From positions 682,001 through 746,000 of the forward strand of contig NZ_AXVM01000001.1 of the NCBI RefSeq assembly GCF_000484635.1: DNA of 64,000 nt, read 5' to 3'. This document shows positions 55,191 to 64,000 of this stretch, piece after piece. Under the pieces are notes generated by a model. It worked only from the letters and a program-made list of their open reading frames with translations, was not told where the DNA came from and ran no database searches. Positions within the stretch are counted from its first letter, which is position 1. Every line of letters starts with the position of its first letter. The translations under genes and the position numbers were made by a program. Source of the DNA: Comamonas badia DSM 17552 (lineage in GTDB: Bacteria; Pseudomonadota; Gammaproteobacteria; Burkholderiales; Burkholderiaceae_C).

Positions 55191-55290
55191 ATTCCAATTC
55201 CAGATCATTCGAGTCCGCGAAGGCGAAGCGAAGACAGTGCTGTCGCACGGCAAGCGAAGCCGACAAAGCAATCGGTGGATCTGGAAATGG
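55191..55290. repeat. Structured element between convergent tenA and EAL genes
   Basis: CCAATTCCAGATC (55194-55206) and GATCTGGAAATGG (55278-55290) are inverted with one mismatch in 13. Inside are several GCGAAG/AAGCGAAG repeats and the dyad GACAG-TG-CTGTC. The composition differs from the coding neighbours, and the block fills almost the whole gap between two stop codons. Origin unknown; it resembles a dispersed intergenic element. Confidence 0.45.
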
Positions 55291-55292
55291 CA

Positions 55293-58200
55293 TCAAGCGA
55301 AGGTCTGGCCGCTGCGGACCAGGCCCTCGAAATCCGCCAGCGGCACCGGTTTGCTGAACAGATAGCCCTGCCAGGCGGTGCAGCCGTGGCGCTGCAAAAA
55401 GGCCCGCTGCGCCTCGGTCTCCACGCCCTCGGCGATCACGCGCAGCCCCAGGCTGGTGCCCAGCGCCACGATGGTGCGCGCGATCGCCGCGTCGTTGGGG
55501 TCCAGCAGCACGTCGCGCACGAAGCTCTGGTCGATCTTGAGCTGGTCCAGCGGCAGGCGCTTGAGGTAGGACAGCGACGAATAGCCGGTGCCGAAATCAT
55601 CGAGCGAAAAATCCAGCCCGTAGGCCTTGAGCTGGGTCATCTTGGCGATGGTGCCTTCCACGTCCTGCAGCAGCAGGCTTTCGGTCAGCTCCAGCTCCAG
55701 CCGGTGCGGATCGGCCCCGCTGCCGGCGATCGCCGCGAGCACCTGCGCGACGAAATCGCTCTGCGAGAACTGGCGCGGGCTGATGTTCACCGCCAGCCTG
55801 AGCGGGGCCAGCAGCGGATCGCGCGCCCAGGCCGCGAGCTGCGCGCAGGCGGTGCGCAGCACCCAGTCGCCCAGCGCGGCGATCAACCCGGTTTCCTCCG
55901 CCAGCGGGATGAACCGCACCGGCGGGACGTAGCCGCTGTGCGGGTGGCGCCAGCGCAGCAGCGCCTCCGCGCCGATGATGGCGCCGCCCTGCACCTGCGC
56001 CTGGTAGTGCAGTTCGAACTGCCCCTGCTCCAGCGCCGCGCGCAGATCACGTTCGAGCTGGGCGCGCGCCTGCATGCGCTGCTGGATCTGCGGGTCGTGG
56101 AAGCGCAGCGTGTCGCGCCCCGCGGCCTTGGCCTGGTACATCGCCATGTCGGCCTGCTGCAGCAATTCATCGACCTTCTCGCCGCGCCCGCGAAAGACGG
56201 CCGCGCCGACGCTGGCGGTGGTGTGGTAGTGCTCCCCTTCCAGCTGAAACGGCGCGCGCAGCGCCGACAGGATGCGCCCGGACACCTGGCGCGCGTGGGC
56301 CGTGGCGTCCTGCAGCGTGGTCTGCGCGCCCACCAGAACCACCACGAACTCATCATCGCCGTGGCGCGCCAGCAGGTCGTCCGCGCCGACGCAGCCGCGC
56401 AGCCGCGCAGCCACCTGGCGCAGCAGCACATCGCCGCATTCGTGGCCGCGCGTCTCGTTGAGCGTCTTGAAATGGTCCAGATCCAGCATCAGCACCGCGC
56501 CGCACCGGCCACTGGCGGCACTGGCCGCCAGCGCATGGCCCAGGCGCTCGGTCAGCAGGCGCCGGTTGGCCAGCCCCGTGAGCCGGTCGTACGAGGCAAG
56601 GTAATTGATCTCATCCTCGGCCGCGCGGTGCTGGCTCAGATCCTCGATGATGAGCAGCAGCGATTCCTGAAAGCGCACGCCGGAAATGCCCAGTGGCTTG
56701 ACCGCGCCATCGGCGCAGCGCACCTCGTACTCGGACCACTCGACGCTGCCGCCGGACGACCGCGCCCGGTGCGCGCGCTCTTCCCATTGCGCCTGGATGC
56801 GCTGGCGCACGGCCGCATCCGGGTAGGCCAGGCGCCACCACTGGCCGGCATGGCCGAGCCTGGCCTCGTCGTAGCCCGTGATCTCCACGAACTGGCGGTT
56901 GCGGTAGACCACGTCGCCGCTGCGCTGCCACACCGCGATGCCCACGGGCAGATGGTCCAGGATGCCGCGCAGGCGCTGTTCGTTCGCGGCCAGCGCATCG
57001 CGCATGGTGCGCCGCTCCGTGATGTCCTGGATCACGCCGATGTTGTAGAGCGGAGGGCCGTCCTCGCGCGCCACCGGCGAGACGGTCAGGTCGACCCACA
57101 CCAGCGAGCCATCCTTGCGCCGCAGGCGCTTTTCCATGTGGAAGGCCGAAATATCGCCCTGGCGCAGCTGGTTGCGCAGCGCATCGTTGGCCACCACGTC
57201 CCTGGCGTCGGAAATATCCGGGACCGCCAGGCACAGCAGCTCCTCCTCGGCGTAGCCCAGGATGTCGCAATACTTGCGGTTCACGCGCTCAAAACGCAGC
57301 GTGTGCATGTCCAGCAGCGCCACGCCCACCGCCGATTGCTCGAACACCGCCTGCAACCGCTGCTCGCTGCCATGGCGCTGGGCATCCGCCTGCCGCACCA
57401 GCCGCAGCGCGCGGTAGCGCTCGCGCACCAGCAGCCCGGCGGCCAGCGCCAGCAGCAGCGACAGCACCGCGCCAGCGCCCGCCATCCAATACGGCAACTG
57501 CGCCTCCGATGGCGACAGCAGCGGCCGTACGGGCACGTAAACCAGGCGCCAGCGCCGCCCCACCACCTGCAGCGCCCGCACCTGGCGCAGCACCGGCGCA
57601 TCCGCGGCAGGCCCGTCCCCACCGGATGCCCCCAGGAGGGTCGGCTGCCGCGCGCCGGAGGCCACGCCGGCGGACGCCGCGCCCACATCCTCCAGCCGCA
57701 GCGCGATGTTCTGCAGCGCACCCGTGCGGCGCAAGCCCTCCAGCATGTCGCTGGCGCGCACGGTGGCCGTGACGGTGCCGAGAAAGCCGGGTTTGCCGTC
57801 CGCGCCCGCCGCGGAGACATCGAACACCGGGTAATGCAGCGTGAAGGCCCGGCGCCGATCGCGCTCCTGCGGCAGGTCGAAAGGCGCCGAAGCCACCGGC
57901 TGCCGGCTTTCGCGCGCCGCCGTCAGGGCCGCCAGGCTCTGCGGCTGCGAAGCCAGGTCCAGCCCCCAGAGAGCGCGCGCGCCCTCCCTGGGCCAGAGGT
58001 ATGCGATGACGAAATGCGCATCCCCCCACACCTGCGGATGAATGATGGGACCATGCACCGGTTCGCCCGCTTCGACGGCCTGCCGCTGCAGCTGCCGTTC
58101 CAGCGCGGGCAGCTCCTCGGTGGAAGCGTGGCGCGCAAACGTGAGATTGCGCAGCTCCGGGTAGCTGCGATGCCAGTCGCGCTCGCGCGCCACGCGCTCG

Positions 58201-58448
58201 AACTGCTGCCAGGTCAGCTGCGGATTGGCCAGGAAGAGATCGCGCACCCCGGCGACGACGTCGGCGTGCGCGCGCACGCGCTGCCTGAGCGCTTCGGTGC
58301 TTTCTTCCACGTCCTGGATGAAGCGCTCCTCGGCAATGTGCGCGCTGGCGAGCTGCTGCTGACGCACCAGCAGCCACGTCACCGCCGCGCCGGCGAACAG
58401 GATCGCGGCAACCGTCAGCCAATGGGCTGCAGGACGCAACAAGGGCAC
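55293..58448 (-). CDS. CHASE-PAS-PAS-GGDEF-EAL cyclic-di-GMP regulator
   Basis: 1051 residues. Helix at about 12-30, periplasmic CHASE domain (VAGVRDLFLANPQLTWQQFERVARERDW, FVIAYLWPREGAR), helix at about 322-345, PAS1 (AVFEQSAVGVALLDMHTL), PAS2 (GILDHLPVGIAVWQRSG), GGDEF, and EAL with GAEALLRW, NISPRQFSQ, LELTESLLL, DDFGTGYSSLSYL, KIDQSFVRD and AEGVET. The GGDEF signature is altered to HGDDEF, suggesting the cyclase half is inactive or serves as a GTP sensor, while the phosphodiesterase looks intact. A hairpin lies in its leader (58490-58514). Confidence 0.93.
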   Translation of the reverse strand: MPLLRPAAHWLTVAAILFAGAAVTWLLVRQQQLASAHIAEERFIQDVEESTEALRQRVRAHADVVAGVRDLFLANPQLTWQQFERVARERDWHRSYPELRNLTFARHASTEELPALERQLQRQAVEAGEPVHGPIIHPQVWGDAHFVIAYLWPREGARALWGLDLASQPQSLAALTAARESRQPVASAPFDLPQERDRRRAFTLHYPVFDVSAAGADGKPGFLGTVTATVRASDMLEGLRRTGALQNIALRLEDVGAASAGVASGARQPTLLGASGGDGPAADAPVLRQVRALQVVGRRWRLVYVPVRPLLSPSEAQLPYWMAGAGAVLSLLLALAAGLLVRERYRALRLVRQADAQRHGSEQRLQAVFEQSAVGVALLDMHTLRFERVNRKYCDILGYAEEELLCLAVPDISDARDVVANDALRNQLRQGDISAFHMEKRLRRKDGSLVWVDLTVSPVAREDGPPLYNIGVIQDITERRTMRDALAANEQRLRGILDHLPVGIAVWQRSGDVVYRNRQFVEITGYDEARLGHAGQWWRLAYPDAAVRQRIQAQWEERAHRARSSGGSVEWSEYEVRCADGAVKPLGISGVRFQESLLLIIEDLSQHRAAEDEINYLASYDRLTGLANRRLLTERLGHALAASAASGRCGAVLMLDLDHFKTLNETRGHECGDVLLRQVAARLRGCVGADDLLARHGDDEFVVVLVGAQTTLQDATAHARQVSGRILSALRAPFQLEGEHYHTTASVGAAVFRGRGEKVDELLQQADMAMYQAKAAGRDTLRFHDPQIQQRMQARAQLERDLRAALEQGQFELHYQAQVQGGAIIGAEALLRWRHPHSGYVPPVRFIPLAEETGLIAALGDWVLRTACAQLAAWARDPLLAPLRLAVNISPRQFSQSDFVAQVLAAIAGSGADPHRLELELTESLLLQDVEGTIAKMTQLKAYGLDFSLDDFGTGYSSLSYLKRLPLDQLKIDQSFVRDVLLDPNDAAIARTIVALGTSLGLRVIAEGVETEAQRAFLQRHGCTAWQGYLFSKPVPLADFEGLVRSGQTFA

Positions 58449-58489
58449 GGCAAACTCCCGCTGGTGAACGCGCGGCGAATGGACGAAGA

Positions 58490-58514
58490 CACCACCGCTG
58501 CCGCCGCGGTGGTG
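58490..58514. other. 9-bp hairpin in the gap between the alpha-2-macroglobulin and EAL genes
   Basis: CACCACCGC (58490-58498) and GCGGTGGTG (58506-58514) pair perfectly around a 7-base loop. It lies in the 118-base gap, in the leader of the CHASE-GGDEF-EAL gene. T-rich sequence follows only on the plus strand, so its role as a terminator of the upstream minus-strand gene is doubtful. Confidence 0.5.
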
Positions 58515-58566
58515 CTTTATTTATACCAAGTATTGGCCATCATCAGCGGCTTGCCAGCGTAGTGCG

Positions 58567-61500
58567 CTATTGTTTTTGGCTATCGGCAGGCCGCACCCGC
58601 AAGTGCTCATTCGGTGTCTCGCCAAACATTTCTGGCGCATACAGCGCCTCGATGCGCGTGGGCGGCAGCGCAAAGCTGCCGGCATTGTTCAGCCGCAGGG
58701 TGTACTGCAGCCGCGTCTTGCCCTTGGGCAGGTATTGGTAATAGGCGCGGTAGGCCTCGAAGCCGCGCTCCTCGAACGCCAGCCAGCCGTTGCCCTCGGC
58801 CTCTTCGCCGCGCGAGGCGATCTCCGAATCGCGCCCCAGGCCGCTGCCCAGGATCGTCGCGCCGCCGGGCACCGGATCGGTCAGCACCACCCAGGTCATA
58901 TCGGTCTGCGCATCCACTTCCAGCGTCACGCGCAGCACGTCGCCGCGCGAGAACTCGCCCGCGGGCAGGCTTTTGTCACTCTGCTCCACCGGCGTGACCG
59001 TGCGCTGGACGCTGTAGCCCGCGGCAAACGGTGCTTTCAGCTCCACCGCCGCCACCGACTGCACCGTGAGCCAGGGCTTGCCGCCGCCCTCGTGCGTGAC
59101 CAGCAGATCGCCGCCGGCCGCGGCCTTGCCCCAGGGCAGGAACATGGTGTTGTTCAGATAGCTGCCCGCGGCCGTGGGCGCGCCGAACCAGGTGGTCTGG
59201 TGCAGCGCGCCGCCCTCGTCCGCGGCCTTGGCGCGCACCACCCTGGACCAATCCACGCTGGCCTTGGCATCACCCATGGCAGCGCGCGTTGCCCCCGTCA
59301 CCGGAGCGGATTCGAACCTGGCGCTGAAGGCTTCCAGCGCCAGCAGGCCCCAGAGGTTGGCCGTGGTGGTGTGCCAGGCACCGCGCTGCTGGCGCGCGAT
59401 GAAGCCGTTGGCCAGGCGCCCCATGTCGTCCTTCCAGGCCGGATCGTCCATCACCGTGAGCATCAGGCGCGCCAGGTTCACGTCGCCGTTCTGCATCAGC
59501 CACCACCAGTAGTCGCTCTGCTCGGTGCTGAAGGCCACGCGCGTGCCCTGCCACGACAGGCGCGCGCGCAGGATCTGCATCGCCTCCTGCAGGTGCCGTT
59601 CACGCTGGGCGATGCCCTGGGTTCTTCGCAGGATGCTCACCCAGTCGATGACCGCATGCGTGGGCCACTGGTTGGGCGCGATGGTGATGGATTGCAGCCA
59701 GCGCGCGTCAAACGTGCCGTGGCGCGCCAGCGCCTCGATCGCGGCGAGCTTGCGCAGATCGAGGTCCTTGCGCGGGCTCCAGAAACGGCGTTCGATCCGG
59801 CCTTCGACGAACGCCGTCAGGCCCCGCTGCATGGCCTGCAGGGCATCGGCGGGCAGCGTGAATTCCGGGTGCAGGCGCGCGGCCTCATGGCTGGAGGCCA
59901 GCAGGTAGGCGGTGAGGGTGTCGCTGCCGCGGTGCGCATCGCCCGCGCGCGGCGGAAAGTAAGTGGCCAGACCATCTTCGTCCAGATACGTCGGCAGCTG
60001 CGCCGCCAGCCGCTTCCATGCCGCGGCGTCGTTCATGCCCATGGCCTTGCCGGCCTTCTGCTCCAGGCAGGCAAACGGGTAATTGGCCCACCAGTCGCGC
60101 ACCCCGGGCAGGCCTTCGGCCAGCCTGGGCTGCAGCGCGAGCCTGAGACCACCGCGGCCAGGCAGCGCATCCCTGGGCGCGGCGACGGGCAGGTTGAAGA
60201 AGCCATCCACCTGCACCAGCGTGGCCTGCTGCACGGTGAGCGGCACGGCGGGCAGGATGCGCTGGCTCACCTTGAGCGCATCGCGCGCCTTGCCCTGGGT
60301 ATCGCGCGCGGCGATCTCCCAGAGCAGCTCCTGGAACCGTGTCTGGCCCAGCTGTTCGGGGGCGGTCACGTTCCACGCCAGCTCCCGCGCCTCACCCGCC
60401 GGGATGTCCACGGTCTGCGGATCCAGCGTGAGCAGCGTGGCGCGCGGCGCCGCCTGCACCTTCATGGCCTTGTCGGTGGTGTTGCGCAGCGTGATCTGCG
60501 CGCGGAATTGGTCGCCCTCGCGCACCAGCGGCGGCAGGCCGCTGATGATCTGCAGGTCCTGCGTGCTGCGGATGCTGGTCTTGCCGGTGCCGAAGAAACC
60601 CACGCCGGCATCGGCCACGGCAACGATTTCGAAGGTGGTGAGCGCGTCGTTGAGCGGCACCTCCACCTGCGCGCGCCCGTTGGCATCGAGCTCCACCACC
60701 GGTTTCCACAGCAGCAGCGTATCGAGCAGTTCGCGCGTGGGCGCGTGGCCGCCGCCGCCGCCCGCCGGCACGGCCTTTCTGCCGTAATGGCGCCGCCCGA
60801 CGATATCCATCTGCGCCGTGGACGTACTCACGCCCCAGGCCCGCGTGCCCAGCATGCGGTAAAGCAGATTCCAGGTGTCATTGGGCGCCAGCTCCAGCAG
60901 CGCCTTGTCCACCGCCGCCAGCGCCACCTCGGCATGCGCGGCAGGCTGGCCGTCGGGCAGCTTGGCTTCTATCGTCACCCTGGCCTTGCCGCGCACCTCG
61001 TAGGTCGGCTGGTCGGCCGTCACCTGCACATCCATCTCGTGCGCCTTCAGGCCGACGTTGATCATGGCCGCGCCGAAGCGGAAGCTGGGCTTGGAAAGAT
61101 CGACCATCGCCGTCGGCGGGATGTATTCCTTGCTGTCCACGCGAAACGCCCGCCACCACTGCATGGGCGCCTTGAAGCCCCAGGTGAAGAAGCTGTACCA
61201 CGGCACCTCGCGCAACCGCCCGCGCAGCACCAGCGCGCTCACATAGACATTGGGCGCCCAGCCGCCATCTATCTTGAGCTCTATCGTCGGGTCCCTGCCA
61301 TCGAGCTCCATCACCCGGCTCTGGATGATGCCCTCGCGCTCCACGCTCACCAGCGCCGTGGCGTGGCGATACGGCATGCGCACCTGCAGCCTGGCCGTCT
61401 CGCCGGGCGCGTAGTTCTTCTTCTCGGGCAAGAGATCGATGCGGTCATGGTTCTCGCCGCCGAACCAGAGTTCGCCCTCGTGCGTGATCCAGATCGAGGT

Positions 61501-64000
61501 CGCGGCCTTGGCCTCGTTGCCGCTCTTGTCGCGCGCGGTGGCGACCAGCTGCACCTCGCCGGCCTGCTCCAGCCTGGCATCGCACAGCACCAGGCCGCGG
61601 CTGTCGCTCACGCCGGTGCAGACCGTTCCCAGGTCTTTCGTCTGCGTCTGGTTGTCGTAGCTGTAGAAACCGCCCACCAGGCGCTTGCGGCTCGTCGTCG
61701 TGGTGCGCGCAATCGCCTGCACCGAGAGCGGCACGCCTTTCTGCACCACGCCATCGGTGGACAGCGCCAGCGCCTGGAATCGCACCTTGCTGCCGCTCGA
61801 CGCCCAGCCCTCGGTCTTGATGCCGGCCACCACCGCCGCCGGCCAGAGCGTGCGCGTGCTGCGCAGCGTCTGCACCTCGCCGTTCGGGTCGGCGTAGGTG
61901 GCTTCCAGCACCAGCTCCCTGGGTTCGCGCACGGCGGGAAGATCGGTCAGCGTGACCTGGCCCTGGCCGTTCCTGTCCAGCGTGAGCGCCAGCTTGTCGG
62001 CCACCACGCGGGCCGAGGATTCTGCCGGCGGCGCGTCCTCGTCGCCCTGCTCCCGCGCGTCCGCGGCCGGCACGCCAAAGCTGAATTCGCCGTAGCCGTC
62101 AAAACCCAGCCCCTTGTCCCGCACCAATGCCGAAACACGCACCGGCAGCTGCGCCGCCGGCCCGCCCGCGACATAGGCAATCTGCACGTTCGCGGGCAGC
62201 TTGCGCACCTGCACCAGCGGCCCGGCTTCGGCCGGCGCAATGCTGCCGGTGAACACCGGCAGGCGGAATTCCTCCACGCGAAAGCTCGCGCCGTAAAAAC
62301 TCTGCGGGCCCTTGGGGGTTTCCAGCCGCACGTCGTATTCGCCCAGCTTGGCCGCCCGCGGCACCTGGAAGCTGCTGACCGCCGACAGCCCTCCCGTGGG
62401 GGTCTTGCGCCAGCTGAGCGGCTGCTTGAACTGCTGGCCGCTGCCCACGTGCGTGATGGTGAGCTGGGTGGGGCGCTGGTCCGGCAGCGCAAAGCCGCCC
62501 AGGGTTTCGGTGCGCAGCAGGTGCTTCATCGATACCGTCTCGCCCGCGCGCACCAGCGTGCGGTCCAGCACGCTGCGTGCCAGCTCGTCGGGTCTGGCTT
62601 CGGCACTGGTGGAAAAGCCGAAGCGCCAGGGCTCTATTCCATTTTGCGAATCGCTCCAGACAAAGGCCATGTCGTCCTGCGCGCGGGCGCTGACGAAATA
62701 GGCCCGGCGCCAGCTCGGCTGCTCGCACAGCAGGGGCTCGGGCGAGAGATCCCTGAACTCGGCGATGCCGCTCTGGTCCGTGGTGCTGCTGGCCAGCTCC
62801 TGCCCCTTGCAGGTGGAAACGCGCACCGTCGCGCCCGCCACCGGCTGGCCCTTGTCCAGCGTGGTCACCCAGGCCTGGGCGTTTTCGCGCCCGAGCTTGA
62901 AGTGCACCGCCAGATTGGTCACCAGCGCCGTGGTGCGCACATACATGGTGCGCGCCGAGCCATAGCCAGGATCCAGCAGCGCCTGCCCCAACAGCGGCGA
63001 GGCGATTTCCACCACGTTGAAGCCCACGGGCAGCGGGATGCCGACGACTTCGAACGGGCGCGGATCGCCGCTGCCGGCAGCAGGCAGTTCCAGCGTCTTC
63101 ACGCCACCACGGCCCGCCAGCAGCGAGACGCGGCGCGCCTGCACATGGGTCTTCTCGTCAAAGCCGCTCGGACGCTCCTCGCCGTCCGCTTTCACCGCCG
63201 GCTGTTTCATGGGCGGCGGCAAGGGGTCCTTGACTTCTTTTTCGGCCTTGCCGCGCGCAAGCCAGGTGCTCTGGAACAGCTCCACCCGGTCCAGCCACTC
63301 AATCACCTGCGCATCCGTGCCCGGCTGCAGCATGCTGACCTTGGCGCCTTGCTGCGCCAGCGGCTGCAGGTTCTGCACCTGGAGGGCCTGCTCCACACGG
63401 CGCAGCGTGACGGGCAGCAGCGCCGGCCCGTCCTCGCCCTCGGCGTAGCGCTCGATGATGCCGAAGGACGCCGTGGCGAACTTGGCCAGCGGCGGCAGCG
63501 GGCCGGTGGCGACCTTCAAGGGAAAGCTTGCGGCATTGGCCAGCTCACGGCCGGAGGCATCCGCGAACTGCGCCGGCAGTTCCAGCTGGTAGGCCGTCTC
63601 GGGCGGAAACGGGCTGGCGAACCGGATGGCATCGACGAGATCGTCGCCTGCCTTGCCCTGCTCCGCATCCTGCACCGGCACCAGCGCCTGCCCGCTCTCC
63701 CCCTTGAGCCTGATGGCCATGGCCAGCTTGCGCGTCACCGGCGCGGAAAACGCGAGCGACATCGGCCGTATCGGCAGGCAGGCGGACTGGGCGTTTTCGC
63801 GCTCGCAGGAAAAATCGGCGGTGAAGGCCTCGCGCACCCGGTATTCGATGCGCTGCGCCGCGCGCGTGGCGACGCCGCTGGGCGTGGCCAGCCCCTGGTC
63901 CAGCACCAGCTGCAGCCGGCTGCCGGCACTGGCGCGGCGCGCGCAGGCCAGCGTCAGGTAGCGCTGCGGGTCCTTGGCCGCGGCCTCCTGCAGGCGCCTG
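58567..64000 (-). CDS. Bacterial alpha-2-macroglobulin, partial (N-terminus beyond window end)
   Basis: Open to the window end on the minus strand, about 1810 codons without a stop. Bacterial alpha-2-macroglobulins are periplasmic lipoproteins that trap invading proteases. The thioester motif CLEQ is encoded at 60058-60069 (YPFACLEQKAGKAMG). MG-type beta domains precede it (for example WEIAARDTQGKA, LVREGDQFRAQITLRNTTD), a TED helical domain follows, and the C-terminal receptor-like domain ends RVRPADSQKQ. The signal peptide is not in the window. In E. coli the homologue is paired with pbpC, which lies 4 kb downstream here. Confidence 0.93.
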   Translation of the reverse strand, partial: RRLQEAAAKDPQRYLTLACARRASAGSRLQLVLDQGLATPSGVATRAAQRIEYRVREAFTADFSCERENAQSACLPIRPMSLAFSAPVTRKLAMAIRLKGESGQALVPVQDAEQGKAGDDLVDAIRFASPFPPETAYQLELPAQFADASGRELANAASFPLKVATGPLPPLAKFATASFGIIERYAEGEDGPALLPVTLRRVEQALQVQNLQPLAQQGAKVSMLQPGTDAQVIEWLDRVELFQSTWLARGKAEKEVKDPLPPPMKQPAVKADGEERPSGFDEKTHVQARRVSLLAGRGGVKTLELPAAGSGDPRPFEVVGIPLPVGFNVVEIASPLLGQALLDPGYGSARTMYVRTTALVTNLAVHFKLGRENAQAWVTTLDKGQPVAGATVRVSTCKGQELASSTTDQSGIAEFRDLSPEPLLCEQPSWRRAYFVSARAQDDMAFVWSDSQNGIEPWRFGFSTSAEARPDELARSVLDRTLVRAGETVSMKHLLRTETLGGFALPDQRPTQLTITHVGSGQQFKQPLSWRKTPTGGLSAVSSFQVPRAAKLGEYDVRLETPKGPQSFYGASFRVEEFRLPVFTGSIAPAEAGPLVQVRKLPANVQIAYVAGGPAAQLPVRVSALVRDKGLGFDGYGEFSFGVPAADAREQGDEDAPPAESSARVVADKLALTLDRNGQGQVTLTDLPAVREPRELVLEATYADPNGEVQTLRSTRTLWPAAVVAGIKTEGWASSGSKVRFQALALSTDGVVQKGVPLSVQAIARTTTTSRKRLVGGFYSYDNQTQTKDLGTVCTGVSDSRGLVLCDARLEQAGEVQLVATARDKSGNEAKAATSIWITHEGELWFGGENHDRIDLLPEKKNYAPGETARLQVRMPYRHATALVSVEREGIIQSRVMELDGRDPTIELKIDGGWAPNVYVSALVLRGRLREVPWYSFFTWGFKAPMQWWRAFRVDSKEYIPPTAMVDLSKPSFRFGAAMINVGLKAHEMDVQVTADQPTYEVRGKARVTIEAKLPDGQPAAHAEVALAAVDKALLELAPNDTWNLLYRMLGTRAWGVSTSTAQMDIVGRRHYGRKAVPAGGGGGHAPTRELLDTLLLWKPVVELDANGRAQVEVPLNDALTTFEIVAVADAGVGFFGTGKTSIRSTQDLQIISGLPPLVREGDQFRAQITLRNTTDKAMKVQAAPRATLLTLDPQTVDIPAGEARELAWNVTAPEQLGQTRFQELLWEIAARDTQGKARDALKVSQRILPAVPLTVQQATLVQVDGFFNLPVAAPRDALPGRGGLRLALQPRLAEGLPGVRDWWANYPFACLEQKAGKAMGMNDAAAWKRLAAQLPTYLDEDGLATYFPPRAGDAHRGSDTLTAYLLASSHEAARLHPEFTLPADALQAMQRGLTAFVEGRIERRFWSPRKDLDLRKLAAIEALARHGTFDARWLQSITIAPNQWPTHAVIDWVSILRRTQGIAQRERHLQEAMQILRARLSWQGTRVAFSTEQSDYWWWLMQNGDVNLARLMLTVMDDPAWKDDMGRLANGFIARQQRGAWHTTTANLWGLLALEAFSARFESAPVTGATRAAMGDAKASVDWSRVVRAKAADEGGALHQTTWFGAPTAAGSYLNNTMFLPWGKAAAGGDLLVTHEGGGKPWLTVQSVAAVELKAPFAAGYSVQRTVTPVEQSDKSLPAGEFSRGDVLRVTLEVDAQTDMTWVVLTDPVPGGATILGSGLGRDSEIASRGEEAEGNGWLAFEERGFEAYRAYYQYLPKGKTRLQYTLRLNNAGSFALPPTRIEALYAPEMFGETPNEHLRVRPADSQKQ

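Overview
The window is about 64 kb of GC-rich, gene-dense chromosome. It looks like a betaproteobacterium of the order Burkholderiales, most likely family Comamonadaceae. Three things point there: the gene order plsX-fabH-fabD-fabG-acpP-fabF-(YgfX-like)-rpoE-rseA-mucD-lepA-lepB, the RNB/TonB-like/aroE/mtgA/ruvC block, and a small palindromic repeat (core AGCGCTTG-N5-CAAGCGCT) that I associate with comamonad genomes. This is a reading of gene content and order; no database search was run. I saw no rRNA, tRNA, CRISPR array, insertion sequence or prophage.

Layout. 1-12131 (minus strand) runs from YceD and L32 through fatty-acid and phospholipid synthesis to the sigma-E envelope-stress module and the LepA/LepB pair; lepB is cut by the window start at its nucleophilic serine codon. 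12157-14306 (plus) holds Maf, an RsmI-like methylase and a crotonase. 14335-17423 (minus) is a tightly overlapping rluC-HAD-Rieske-sppA operon, separated by a 518-base gap from rne (plus). 20957-23504 carries yaaA, a 2OG-Fe(II) oxygenase and queF. 23512-32709 (minus) carries an Aer-like chemoreceptor, dinB, an LldD-type dehydrogenase, acuI, aroG with an attenuator leader, tldD and rodA.

32821-38699 (plus) is the main accessory block: an orphan ABC-type periplasmic binding protein coupled to a hybrid histidine kinase and a LuxR-type response regulator, followed by a large lipoprotein gene. A 20-base motif (17 of 20 identical) lies just upstream of both the regulator and the lipoprotein gene. 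38787-45321 (plus) is housekeeping: a YqiA-like esterase, a phosphoesterase, an RNB exonuclease, a TonB-like protein, aroE, mtgA and ruvC. 45399-58448 is rich in cyclic-di-GMP genes: a PAS-GGDEF-EAL gene split by an in-frame TGA, a Cache-PAS-GGDEF cyclase and a CHASE-PAS-PAS-GGDEF-EAL protein. Interleaved with them are an RcnB-like protein, a FrnE-type oxidoreductase, an acyl-CoA ligase, pbpC and tenA. The window ends inside a very large bacterial alpha-2-macroglobulin gene with a CLEQ thioester motif.

The strongest hunt results are four. (1) A complete attenuation leader in front of aroG: an 18-residue peptide with an F-Y-F-Y-F-W-F run, a terminator with seven Us, and a GGCGGT element at the last two leader codons able to pair with the terminator arm. 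(2) Copies of a palindromic repeat, several inside coding sequences in frame (aroE, the RNB exonuclease, pbpC). (3) The binding protein-kinase-regulator-lipoprotein module. (4) A TGA in place of a conserved-looking Trp codon that splits a GGDEF-EAL gene, followed at once by ATG.
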